A DNA stretch of 64,000 bases from DATJLY01 sp963773665 (GTDB lineage: Bacteria > Pseudomonadota > Alphaproteobacteria > ATCC43930 > CGMCC-115725), in contig CAVZBZ010000015.1 in assembly GCA_963773665.1 (NCBI GenBank), forward strand, positions 14,471-78,470. Direction: 5' to 3'. Position 1 is the first letter of the stretch; the number at the start of each line of letters is the position of its first letter. Both the position numbers and the translations under genes were made by a program. Shown here in pieces: positions 1 through 7,953 of the stretch. The notes under the pieces were generated by a model. It made no database searches. It worked only from the letters and a program-made list of their open reading frames with translations, and was not told the DNA's origin.

Positions 1-2
1 TT

Positions 3-913
3 GCCGCCGTCGTCGGCTGCGGCTTCACGCGCGACCTGAACGGTCGAACGCGCGAGGAACTGGGGCGGCTCCTTCTCGACCATCAACAAATCATCGAGCG
101 GCTGATCCGCGTGGAATCGGTCCTGCCCGTCCAATTCGGCACGCAGGTGCCCGACGCGTCGGGAGTGCGCGAACTTCTCGGGCGCGGACGCCGCCTCTTC
201 GAAACGGCCTTCGCCGAGATCGGCGACTGCACGCAAGTGGACATCCTCATCGTCTGGGATCTCGCCGCGGTTTTCGCCGACATCGCGCTCGAAGAGCCCA
301 TCGCGCGGCTCAAGGCGGAAGTCATGACGCCGACGGGACGGGAGGCGGTCGGCTGGCTCGTGAAGGATGCGCTGGAGCGCCGCCGCACCGCTCTTGCGCG
401 GCGCCTGTCGGATACGCTTCGCACCGCGGCAATCGACGCGATCGTGCATCCGGCATTGGAAGACCGCATCGTCTTGCACATGGCGCTTCTGGTGAAGACC
501 GATGCCGTGGACGCCGTCGATCGCTGCCTTGAGACGCTTGATGCTGCGTATGACGGGCAATTGAGCTTCCGCCGCGTCGGACCGACGGCTTCCACGAGCT
601 TTGCGACCGTTGAAATCGAATTCCTCGAAAGAGACGAGGTCGCGCGGGCGAGCCGCACCTTGGAAGTCGATTGGACCGCAAATTCCGCCGATCTGCGCGG
701 CGCCTACCACCGTCTGGCGAAAATCGTGCATCCCGACATCGCGGGATCTCGCGACGATGCCACGGGAAAGTTGGCGTCGTTGACGAAGGCCTACAAGGTT
801 CTGTCGCGCTATGCGCGCGCGCGCGCGATCGGAATGGCGGCGATGCGCCCGAGCGCGCCGTGTTCGTCTCGGTCCGGCGGCAAGACGCGGCCGGCGTCGT
901 TGGGCAAGCGTAG
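3..913 (+). CDS. GvpL/GvpF gas-vesicle protein fused to a J-domain, 5' partial and frame-disrupted
   Basis: The reading frame is open from the first bases of the window, so the start lies upstream. The N-terminal part has GvpL/F signatures: VLPVQFGT, LLDHQQIIERL and LSFRRVGP. GvpL/F proteins are accessory or minor proteins needed to assemble gas vesicles. After about base 660 comes a J-domain-like helix pair with AYHRLAKIVHPDI; the HPD tripeptide, which in DnaJ proteins stimulates Hsp70, is at 729-737. The frame as written runs on to 1031 and overlaps the next gene by 109 bases with a low-complexity tail. If one GC unit is removed from the (GC)7G run at 813-827, the protein instead ends in a plausible VFVSVRRQD tail with a stop at 911-913, nine bases before the next start. 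The family call is firm; the true C-terminus is inferred. Confidence 0.75.
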
Positions 914-922
914 GGGCGCCGC

Positions 923-1744
923 ATGTCCTGCGCCGCGCCTCGCCTCTATGTATATGGAATCATGCGGCGCCGACAAGGCGACACGAGCCCGGCCTTTCCG
1001 GACGGCGTCGGCGGACGCGCGGTGCGGATGATCTCAAGGGGCGCGCTCGCGGCTCTCATCAGCGATCTCGGCGCCGAGGGAGACGACACGCTCACCAACG
1101 CCTTCCGCGATCCCGGTCTCGTCAAGGACATGGTCATCGATCACCACCGCGTTCTTCAGGCCATGGTCGAGCACCACACGGTTCTGCCGCTGCGCTTCGG
1201 CGCGATGTTCGCGAGCGACGGCGGCGTCGAGGCTGCGCTCGAGGCGCATCGCGAGGCGCTCGTCGAAGCGCTCGACCGCGTCGACGGGGCCAATGAATGG
1301 GGGATAAAGATCTTCATCGATCGTGCCGTTCTCGGCGGTCGTCTCGGCGAGGCATCGCCGACGATCTGCGCCGCCCGCGAGCGGATCGCCGCGGCAAGCG
1401 AGGGGCGCGCCTTCTTTCTGCGCCGGAAACTCGAACAGATCGCCGCCGATGGGATCGAATGTGCCATCGGCACCTGCCTCGCCGACAGCCTGCAGTCGCT
1501 GTTGGCGACCGCGCGCGCGGCCGCGACGCTGAACACCCAGCCGCGCGCGATCCACGGACGCGCCGACGAAATGGTGTGGAACGGCGCCTATCTGGTGGCG
1601 CGTGGCAGCGAGGAGGGGTTCTTCGCATGCATCGCCGGCCTAAAGCGGGCCAACGGTCCCTCGGGCCTCGCTTACGAATGCACCGGGCCGTGGCCGCCCT
1701 CGAGCTTCGCCCAGTGCCACTCGGGAATGGGCGATGAACCCTAG
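923..1744 (+). CDS. GvpL/GvpF family gas-vesicle protein
   Basis: This 273-residue protein is a standard-length GvpL/F. It has the N-terminal YVYGIM strand, the central VLPLRFGAMF motif and a C-terminal GPWPPSSF strand, a variant of the usual GPWPPYSF. GvpL/F proteins are cytoplasmic or vesicle-associated accessory proteins that help nucleate or fold the GvpA shell. It is the second of three GvpL/F paralogues here. Its last 11 bases overlap the start of the small GvpA-family gene, so translation is probably coupled. The ATG at 923 is preferred because it directly precedes the conserved first strand. Which of GvpF or GvpL it corresponds to cannot be decided from sequence alone. Confidence 0.9.
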   Translation: MSCAAPRLYVYGIMRRRQGDTSPAFPDGVGGRAVRMISRGALAALISDLGAEGDDTLTNAFRDPGLVKDMVIDHHRVLQAMVEHHTVLPLRFGAMFASDGGVEAALEAHREALVEALDRVDGANEWGIKIFIDRAVLGGRLGEASPTICAARERIAAASEGRAFFLRRKLEQIAADGIECAIGTCLADSLQSLLATARAAATLNTQPRAIHGRADEMVWNGAYLVARGSEEGFFACIAGLKRANGPSGLAYECTGPWPPSSFAQCHSGMGDEP

Positions 1745-1955
1745 CATCGGTCACAGGTCCGACGTGGCGATCGCCGACCTCCTCGATCGCGCGCTTCACA
1801 AGGGCGTCGTCCTGTGCGGCGAGGCGACGATCTCCTTGGCCGGGGTCGATCTCGTCTATGTCGGCTTGAAAGTGCTGGTGGCGTCGCTCGAGACGGCCGA
1901 GCGAATTCGCGGCCGGCACGTCGCCGCCGTCGAACCCGAAAAGCGGGCCGGGTGA
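1734..1955 (+). CDS. Minor GvpA-family gas-vesicle protein (GvpJ/GvpM type)
   Basis: This 73-residue protein contains the GvpA fold signature: LLDRALHKGVVL followed by the hydrophobic strand SLAGVDLVYVGLKVLVAS. The sequence is closer to the minor homologues GvpJ/GvpM/GvpS than to the major shell protein GvpA: it has GVDLVYVGLKV where GvpA has a more acidic helix, and the tail is short. In gas-vesicle systems such minor paralogues help initiate or cap the shell. The start overlaps the preceding gvpL/F stop, and its own TGA overlaps the next ATG (ATGA type), so the genes look translationally coupled. No major gvpA gene is visible; it may lie upstream of the window. Confidence 0.85.
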   Translation: MNPSIGHRSDVAIADLLDRALHKGVVLCGEATISLAGVDLVYVGLKVLVASLETAERIRGRHVAAVEPEKRAG

Positions 1956-2656
1956 TGCCGCTTTACATCTATGGCATCGTCGATGCGTCGAGGCTCGACG
2001 CCGCCTTGAGCGGACACGAGGGGGCGGACGTCTTCGCCGTGCGATGCGGCAACGTCGCGGCCGCCGCGAGCGTGGTGTCGCGCGGCGTCGCGTCCGAGCT
2101 GCAGAACGTCCTGTGCCACGAACAGGTGGTCGAGACGCTGATGCAGCGCCACGCGGTCCTGCCGCTGCGCTTTGGCACCCTCGCCGCCGACGGCGACGCG
2201 CTCCGAGCGCTGCTGCGGCGCCTGCACCCGGCGCTTGCGGGCGAGTTCGCGCGCCTCGGCGGAAAGGTCGAATTCGCCTTGCGGGTCGGGGGCCTGGCCG
2301 AGGAGCCTTCGCCCGCGATCGATTTTTCCGCTCCGGTGCCGCCCGGCACCGGCTATTTGCGCGCGAAGGCGCAACGCCAGCAGGAGCGGAGCGCCCGGGA
2401 TGCCGCGGCACGGCGCATCGAGCGCAGGCTCCGGCCGCATCTCGATCCGTCGGCCGATGAGGCCGTGTGGGAGCTTGCCGCGCGCGGCGATGTCGCGCTG
2501 GTCGCCTCCTACCTCGTCGCGCGGAACGGCATCTCGAGATTCGCCGAGGCGGTCGCTGGCGCGCGCGGCCGCTATCCGGAACTCGGTGTCACGTGCACCG
2601 GTCCATGGGCGCCCTATTCCTTCGTAACCTTGTGCGCGGACGAGGCGTGGCAATGA
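1955..2656 (+). CDS. GvpL/GvpF family gas-vesicle protein
   Basis: This is the third GvpL/F paralogue (233 residues), opening with MPLYIYGIVD and ending with a GPWAPYSFV strand; the central VLPLRFGTL motif is present. The ATG at 1955 overlaps the stop of the GvpJ/M-like gene and is chosen over upstream in-frame codons because the first conserved strand begins three residues in. The middle is rich in Arg/Gln/Glu (a helical segment around residues 130-155), as is usual in this family. Its stop overlaps the gvpK start, continuing the coupled layout. Having three divergent GvpL/F proteins in one cluster is common in bacterial gvp loci; their separate roles are not known. Confidence 0.9.
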   Translation: MPLYIYGIVDASRLDAALSGHEGADVFAVRCGNVAAAASVVSRGVASELQNVLCHEQVVETLMQRHAVLPLRFGTLAADGDALRALLRRLHPALAGEFARLGGKVEFALRVGGLAEEPSPAIDFSAPVPPGTGYLRAKAQRQQERSARDAAARRIERRLRPHLDPSADEAVWELAARGDVALVASYLVARNGISRFAEAVAGARGRYPELGVTCTGPWAPYSFVTLCADEAWQ

Positions 2657-2958
2657 CGAGCGCGGCGCAGCCGAACAAAATCTCGATCGATCCCGAAACG
2701 GCGGCCGACGATCTCGTGCGGCTCGTCCTCGCGGTGGTCGAGACGCTGCGGCAAGTGGTCGAGCGCCAGGCCATTCGCCGGGTCGAGGGCGGCCGACTGT
2801 CGGACGACGAGGTGGAACGCCTGGGATTGACGCTGATGCGGTTGGAGCAGCGCATGGCGGAGCTGAAGACCCATTTCGGACTTGGCGATGACGACCTGAC
2901 GCTGCGGCTCGGCTCGATCGAGGAATTTCTGGACGCGTCGATGGACCGCGCAGGATGA
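2653..2958 (+). CDS. gvpK: Gas vesicle protein GvpK
   Basis: This 101-residue protein matches GvpK in length and pattern: an early ISIDPETAADDLVRLVLAV helix, then ERQAIRRVEGGRLSDDEVER, then a coiled segment with LMRLEQRMAELK. GvpK is required for gas-vesicle formation in several bacteria and archaea and is predicted to be a small helical protein; its biochemical role is unknown. The ATG at 2653 overlaps the upstream stop, and the gene's TGA overlaps the ATG of the following AAA+ ATPase at 2955. The preceding gvpL/F gene and the ATPase therefore belong to the same translational string. Confidence 0.92.
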   Translation: MTSAAQPNKISIDPETAADDLVRLVLAVVETLRQVVERQAIRRVEGGRLSDDEVERLGLTLMRLEQRMAELKTHFGLGDDDLTLRLGSIEEFLDASMDRAG

Positions 2959-5172
2959 CCGACACGGTAGACGCCAGCAAACTGGCGGCGGTTGCAAAAC
3001 CCACGGAGCCCGCGGAACTCACGCGGAAGGCGACGGAGGCGCTGGCGAAGGACGTCGGACGCGGTGCTGCCCGTCTCGATCCCGCCGACATGATCCTCCT
3101 CGGCATCGCGCCCGGCGATGTCATCCGGGTCATCGGCAAGAAGGAGACCGTGGCGAAGGCGATGCCCGCGTTCCCGGAAGACCGCGGCAAGGGCATCGTG
3201 CAGATCGACGGCTTGACCCGGAACAACGCCGGCGTCTCGCTCGGCGAGCGGCTGCGCCTGCGGCGCGCCGATTATCACCCGGCCAAGAAGGTGCGTTTGA
3301 CCCCGATCACCACGCTGCGCTACGCGCGCGGGGAGCGGGAAGATCATTATGTCGGCCGGCTTCTCGAAGGCCTGGCCTTGGTCGAGGGCGACCTCGTGCG
3401 CGCGACGCTGATGGGGACGCGCAGCCAGGATTTCTTGGTCCAGCAGACGACCCCCAAGGGCGCGGTCGTCATCCAGCCGATGACCGCCATCGAAATCACG
3501 CGGCAGGGCGGCGGAACCGAGGGGCAGCCGCCGCGCATCGCCTACGAGGATATCGGCGGCCTGCAGCGCGCGCTCGGCTCCATCCGCGAGATGATCGAGC
3601 TGCCGCTGCGCTATCCGCAGATCTTCGAACGGCTCGGGATCGAGCCGCCGAAAGGCGTCCTCCTGCACGGCCCGCCGGGCTGCGGCAAGACCTTGATCGC
3701 GCGCGCCGTCGCCAACGAGACCGATGCCAAGTTCTTCAGTCTCAGCGGCCCCGAGATCATGCACAAGTTCTACGGCGAAAGCGAAGCGCACTTACGGCGC
3801 GTGTTCGAGCAGGCGCGTCCCGGCCCAAGCATCATCTTCCTCGACGAGATCGATGCGATCGCGCCGAACCGGACCGCCTTGGGCAGCGAGCAGCAGGTCG
3901 AGCGCAGGGTCGTCTCGCAGCTCCTCACGCTCATGGACGGGCTCGAAGGGCGCGGCCAGGTCATCGTCATCGGCGCCACGAACATCCCCGACGCGCTCGA
4001 TCCCGCGCTGCGCCGGCCGGGCCGGTTCGATCGCGAGATCAGCATCGGCGTGCCCGACAAGATCGGGCGCCTGGAAATTCTGCAAATCCACTCGCGCGGC
4101 ATGCCGCTGGCGGACGATGTCGACATCGACCGCCTGGCGCAGGTGACCCACGGATATGTCGGCGCGGACTTGCACGCGCTGTGCCGCGAAGGGGCGATGG
4201 CGCGGCTGCGCAAGATCTTTCCCGATCTCGATTTCGACCTCGACGAACTCGCTGGCGACGTGATCGAGAGCTTGACGGTGCGGATGGAGGATTTCCAGGA
4301 CGCGCTCGCCATGGTCGAGCCTTCCGCGATCCGTGAGGTGTTCACCGAGGTGCCGGACGTGCGATGGAGCGATGTCGGCGGCCTCGACACGGCAAAGCGC
4401 GTCCTCAAGGAATCGATCGAGTGGCCGATCCTACACCCCGATCTGTTCCGGCGCGCGGGCGTCGCGCCGCCCCGGGGCATCCTCCTCTATGGCGCGCCCG
4501 GCGTCGGCAAGACCTTGCTCGCGAAGGCGGTCGCGACCGAAAGCGGCGTCAATTTCATCTCGGTCAAGGGTCCGGCCCTGATGAGCCGATGGGTCGGCGA
4601 GACCGAGCGGGCGGTGCGCGACATCTTTCACAAGGCGAAGCTCGCCTCCCCATGCATCATCTTCCTCGACGAGATCGACAGCATCGCGCCGCGCCGCGGC
4701 GGCGAGGCGAACGCGGTAACGGACCGCGCCATCGCCCAGCTCTTGACCGAGATGGACGGCGTCGAGGAGCTGAAGGGCGTCATCGTCCTGGCGGCGACGA
4801 ACCGAATCGACATTGTCGACCAGGCGCTGCTCCGCGCCGGACGCTTCGATTTCCTGCTCGAATTGCAGACTGCCTTCGACCGAGGCGCGACTGGCGATCT
4901 TCAAGGTTCACACGCGCGGCAAGCCGCTGGCGGCCGATGTCGATCTCGCGCACTTGGCCGGCGCGCCGAGCGACCGGCGCAGCGGCGCCGATATCGAGCT
5001 CATCTGCCGCAAGGCGAGCCTCGCCGCCATCCGCGATTTTCTGGCGACCCACTTCGACCATCCGCAGACATTGGAGGGCTTCGTCGTCCGGGCGGAGCAT
5101 TTTCAGGCGGCGATGCGCGAGCTCGGCGACGACCGGTCGGAGACTAGCCGCGAGCGAAAGCCAGGGCCGTGA
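2955..5172 (+). CDS. CDC48/VCP-like double AAA+ ATPase, frameshifted in the second ATPase domain
   Basis: The N-terminal 190 residues resemble the CDC48 double-psi barrel plus domain 2. D1 has Walker A GPPGCGKT at about 239-246 and Walker B IIFLDEID at 293-300. D2 has GAPGVGKT at 513-520 and CIIFLDEID at 567-575. Such ATPases unfold or remodel protein complexes using ATP; they are frequent in archaea and eukaryotes and uncommon in bacteria. Downstream of LLELQ (codon 637) the frame breaks: one extra base within 4866-4870 moves the remaining 100 codons (STEARLAIFKVHTRGKPL onward, including the D2 lid) into another frame, which ends at 5172. The unrepaired ORF stops at 5147 with an Arg-rich nonsense tail. 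The restored stop overlaps the next ATG at 5169, supporting the repair. Its place after gvpK suggests a chaperone or disassembly role for gas vesicles, which is inference. Confidence 0.85.
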
Positions 5173-5790
5173 GACGGCTCGTCCACATTCCCGTCATCCA
5201 TAGTCACGCCGATATGGGCTCCGCCGCGGAGGAGGTCCGCCGCGCCTATATCGAGCGCGGCGGCGAGGATGCCTGGGAGCGGAGCCGGCGCGCGATCGCC
5301 GAGCTGTGGGACGCGATCGAGCGGGCCGTGGACAGTCTCGATCTCGACTATCGCAAGGTGCGGCTTTACCAGGACGGTCTCGCCGTCTGCGGCCTCGAGG
5401 AGAAGATCGTGCGCGATCTCGCCGCGGAGGGGGGCGCGAACTACCGCATCCTGCTGAAGCTGGTGGAGTGCGGCGCCGCTCTCGAGGGAACCGAAGACCC
5501 GGATCTGCTGCGCACGGAATTCGAGCTGATCGCGAACAGCGCTGCCTGTGCCGCCGCGCCGCGAGACGCCGGTCTGCCGGATGCGGCGAAGGCCGCGCAA
5601 TTCGAAGCCTTGCTGAAATCTGAGGGATCAATTCATCGCCGGGCGAATCGATGCGACGCTGCAAGAGGATGAAATCGGTATCTTGTTCCTCGGCGCGCTG
5701 CACCACGTGCTCGACAAATTGCCGCGCACGATCCGGGTCGTGTCACTCCCCGATATGCTCGAGGAAGCACGCGCTCGAAGAGACGGGTGA
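5169..5790 (+). CDS. Unrecognised conserved-looking protein of the gas-vesicle cluster, frameshifted
   Basis: I do not recognise this family. The protein starts RRLVHIPVIHSHADMGSAA and is mostly helical and acidic, with no signal peptide or membrane segment. As written it ends at 5672. If a single extra T at 5619 is removed, LLK continues as LRDQFIAGRIDATLQEDE and a further 40 orderly residues (GILFLGALHHVLDKLP, then VVSLPDMLEEARARRDG) to a TGA at 5788-5790. That restored stop overlaps the GTG start of the next gene (GTGA), and the ATG at 5169 overlaps the restored ATPase stop. Both overlaps argue that 5169-5790 is the true extent of about 206 residues. A role with the CDC48-like ATPase is only suggested by position. 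Confidence 0.65.
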
Positions 5791-6077
5791 TCCGCGGCGG
5801 AGTCCTCGACATCAAGCGGCTTCGCCAAATCGATGCCGACGGCCTCGAATTATGGGAGCCGGTGTTCAAGGCAGGCTTCTCGCTGAGCCGGAGCGATCTT
5901 GCCGCCGCCTCTACGGTCTGGGCGCTGCCGCTCGAAACCCTTGTCCCTACCGAAAACGCCATCCGTGTTCGCGTGCCGTCGGAGACTGGTTCGATCGCCG
6001 AGTTGGCCGGCGTTCGATGCCGGTCAAGTTATCATGCACTCAGGAGCAAGAAGGGGATTGGGCGCCACGCGCAATGA
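5787..6077 (+). CDS. Unrecognised small protein at the end of the gas-vesicle cluster
   Basis: This 96-residue ORF begins with GTG, overlapping the preceding restored stop. The first 40 residues (GVLDIKRLRQIDADGLELWE, then PVFKAGFSLSRSDLAAA) look like a genuine folded start with alternating hydrophobic positions. Beyond about residue 75 the sequence (CRSSYHALRSKKGIGRHAQ) is basic and less convincing, so the 3' end may be eroded or shifted. I do not recognise the family. It is probably the last gene of the gvp-ATPase operon, since the next gene belongs to a different functional group. Confidence 0.5.
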   Translation: MIRGGVLDIKRLRQIDADGLELWEPVFKAGFSLSRSDLAAASTVWALPLETLVPTENAIRVRVPSETGSIAELAGVRCRSSYHALRSKKGIGRHAQ

Positions 6078-6084
6078 TGCATTC

Positions 6085-7611
6085 ATGGCGAGCGAAGCGG
6101 TGAAACCGGGCGGCGTGCGTGTCCTCCGCAACGCGCACGTGATCGACCCAGCGCAGGGCATCGATTGCGTGACAGACGTTGCCATAGCCGATGGACGCAT
6201 CCTGTCGGTCGGCGAGGACGCGGCGCGCTTGGATGTCGAAGCGCTGGATCTGACCGGCCTATATCTTTCGCCTGGCTGGATCGATCTGCATGTCCACGCC
6301 TATGGCACGCTCGGCTTCGCCGATCCCGACAGCATCGGCGTCTACCAGGGCGTGACGAGCTTCGTCGAAGCGGGCGGTCCGGGCATCGACACGATCGACG
6401 AGTTTGCGGCGCTGTTGCCGGACCGGCTCGTTACCGGTCTCTATGCCGGTCCCTATATCCGGCCGATCGGCATCGTCGGTCTCAATTTCATCGAAGACGA
6501 TGTCCGCACGCTCAATTCGATCGCGGTGACGAGGTGGATGGATTGGGTCCAGGATCATCCCGGCCTGGTTCGCTACATCAAGGTCGGCGCCTTCGGCAAT
6601 ATCGGCAGCGGCCCTTTGAAGCTCGGCAAAGGACTTGCCGAGATCCTGTCTCTGCCGCTCTATGTGCATATTGGCGAATACGAGACGCGTCCCAATCAGC
6701 CCGTGACGACGGAGGACGCGTTCAAGGTCGTCGAAGCCGGCGATATCGTCACGCACGTCTATCATGGCAATCTCGGACAGATCCTCGACGAAAGAGGCAG
6801 AGTTCAGCCTTTCGTCCGCGACGCCGCGCGCAGGGGCGCGCTGTTCGACATCGGTTTTGGCGGCTACAACTTTGCCTGGAGCGTTGCCGAGAAGGCGTTC
6901 GCCCAGGATCTGCGGCCGCATATCATCAGCTCCGATCTCCAGCAGTTCAACGTGATGGGGCCGGTCTTTTCGCTCGCAAACGTCATGAGCGTGATGCTTC
7001 GGCTCGGCATGTCGCTCAACGAGGTCATTACGGCGGTGACGGAGCGGCCGGCGAAGGCCCTTTCTCTCGACGATCGCGCCGGCAGTCTCAAGCCCGGCCT
7101 GCCTGCCGACATCACGATCTTCCGGAAGGAAACGGGCGAATTCGATCTCGCCGATTGCTATACGCAGACGCGCAAGGCCGACACGCGGCTCGTGCCGGTC
7201 ATGGCGTTCAAGGCGGGACAGCGCATCGACTGCGATCTCCCGCGCGCGCAGGACGAACGCAACTGGTTCATGCAGATCGTCGAAGATCGCGTTCCATCTG
7301 CGGTCGATCGGCTCAAGCCGCGGCAGCTCGAATTCCTTGCCGCCCTGAAGAAGATTCTGGCGGCGATCGACTGGGAAATTTATGCCGCAAAGCGCCTCAA
7401 CCTCGACAAGGCGGTCGAATTGCAAGGAGCGGTTCACCGGGCGCTGGTGGCGTGTCCCCTGCCGCTGGGCGAGGCGCTCCATGCGATCTATGACTGCTTC
7501 ATCGAGAATCCCTTCACGATGCAGATCGGTTTGTTCCTCGTGCGGCTCGAGCGTTCGTTTGCGCTGAAGCGCTTTGACGAAGTGCTGAGCCGGCGCCCGC
7601 TCGCCGCCTGA
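6085..7611 (+). CDS. Amidohydrolase/deacetylase-family metallohydrolase, copy 1
   Basis: This 508-residue protein has the binuclear amidohydrolase pattern: WIDLHVHAYG (HxH), a likely carboxylated lysine in YIKVGAFG, then HIGEYE, THVYHGN and the catalytic Asp in SSDLQQFN. This resembles the dihydroorotase-like amidohydrolase/deacetylase family, whose characterised members remove acyl groups from N-acyl amino acids or related esters. The C-terminal 110 residues form an extra helical domain that also occurs in the paralogue at 17.1 kb; the two are closely similar over their whole length. The ATG at 6085 is chosen by comparison with that paralogue. It is followed by a Rieske protein and a peptide-type binding protein, which suggests an imported amide or acylated substrate. 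The substrate is unknown. Confidence 0.85.
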   Translation: MASEAVKPGGVRVLRNAHVIDPAQGIDCVTDVAIADGRILSVGEDAARLDVEALDLTGLYLSPGWIDLHVHAYGTLGFADPDSIGVYQGVTSFVEAGGPGIDTIDEFAALLPDRLVTGLYAGPYIRPIGIVGLNFIEDDVRTLNSIAVTRWMDWVQDHPGLVRYIKVGAFGNIGSGPLKLGKGLAEILSLPLYVHIGEYETRPNQPVTTEDAFKVVEAGDIVTHVYHGNLGQILDERGRVQPFVRDAARRGALFDIGFGGYNFAWSVAEKAFAQDLRPHIISSDLQQFNVMGPVFSLANVMSVMLRLGMSLNEVITAVTERPAKALSLDDRAGSLKPGLPADITIFRKETGEFDLADCYTQTRKADTRLVPVMAFKAGQRIDCDLPRAQDERNWFMQIVEDRVPSAVDRLKPRQLEFLAALKKILAAIDWEIYAAKRLNLDKAVELQGAVHRALVACPLPLGEALHAIYDCFIENPFTMQIGLFLVRLERSFALKRFDEVLSRRPLAA

Positions 7612-7617
7612 CCGTCG

Positions 7618-7941
7618 ATGGACGATCGAGCCTGGCAGAAATTGGAGGGAATAGACCCTGCCACTTCGGACTATCCGGCACGGGCGAATTTGGCGGGCGA
7701 GGGCATTCTGGTCTTTCGGCTCAAGGACAGGCTTTGCGGCGTGGAACGAAGCTGCCCGCATCAGAAGGCAAGCCTGATGGACGCCAAGCTTGTCGCCGAC
7801 GACACCATGCTCCGTTGCGCGCGCCATGCCTTCACTTATCGTCTCAGGGATGGCAACGGCGTCAATTGTCCTGGATTTCGGCTGAAAGTCTACGAGATCC
7901 GGCAAGAGGGCGACGCGCTGTTTGCCCGGCCAATCACCTGA
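7618..7941 (+). CDS. Small Rieske [2Fe-2S] ferredoxin-like protein
   Basis: This 107-residue protein carries both Rieske cluster motifs: CPH (C-x-H) in ERSCPHQKAS and CARH (C-x2-H) in LRCARHAFTY, with 18 residues between the last His of one and the Cys of the next. It has no signal peptide or membrane helix, so it is probably a soluble electron carrier like those serving Rieske oxygenases, or a nitrite-reductase small-subunit type. It lies seven bases after the amidohydrolase and 12 bases before the binding-protein gene, in one apparent operon. No oxygenase lies in this immediate operon. The nearest candidates, Rieske oxygenases at 31.8 and 43.0 kb, are far away, so its partner is open. Confidence 0.85.
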   Translation: MDDRAWQKLEGIDPATSDYPARANLAGEGILVFRLKDRLCGVERSCPHQKASLMDAKLVADDTMLRCARHAFTYRLRDGNGVNCPGFRLKVYEIRQEGDALFARPIT

Positions 7942-7953
7942 AGGAGGATTCCG

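Noticed and set aside
813..1031. The overlapping C-terminal tail of the GvpL/F-J-domain ORF as a real extension.
   Set aside because: It runs 109 bases into the next gvp gene with low-complexity content, while the shifted frame ends neatly at 913.
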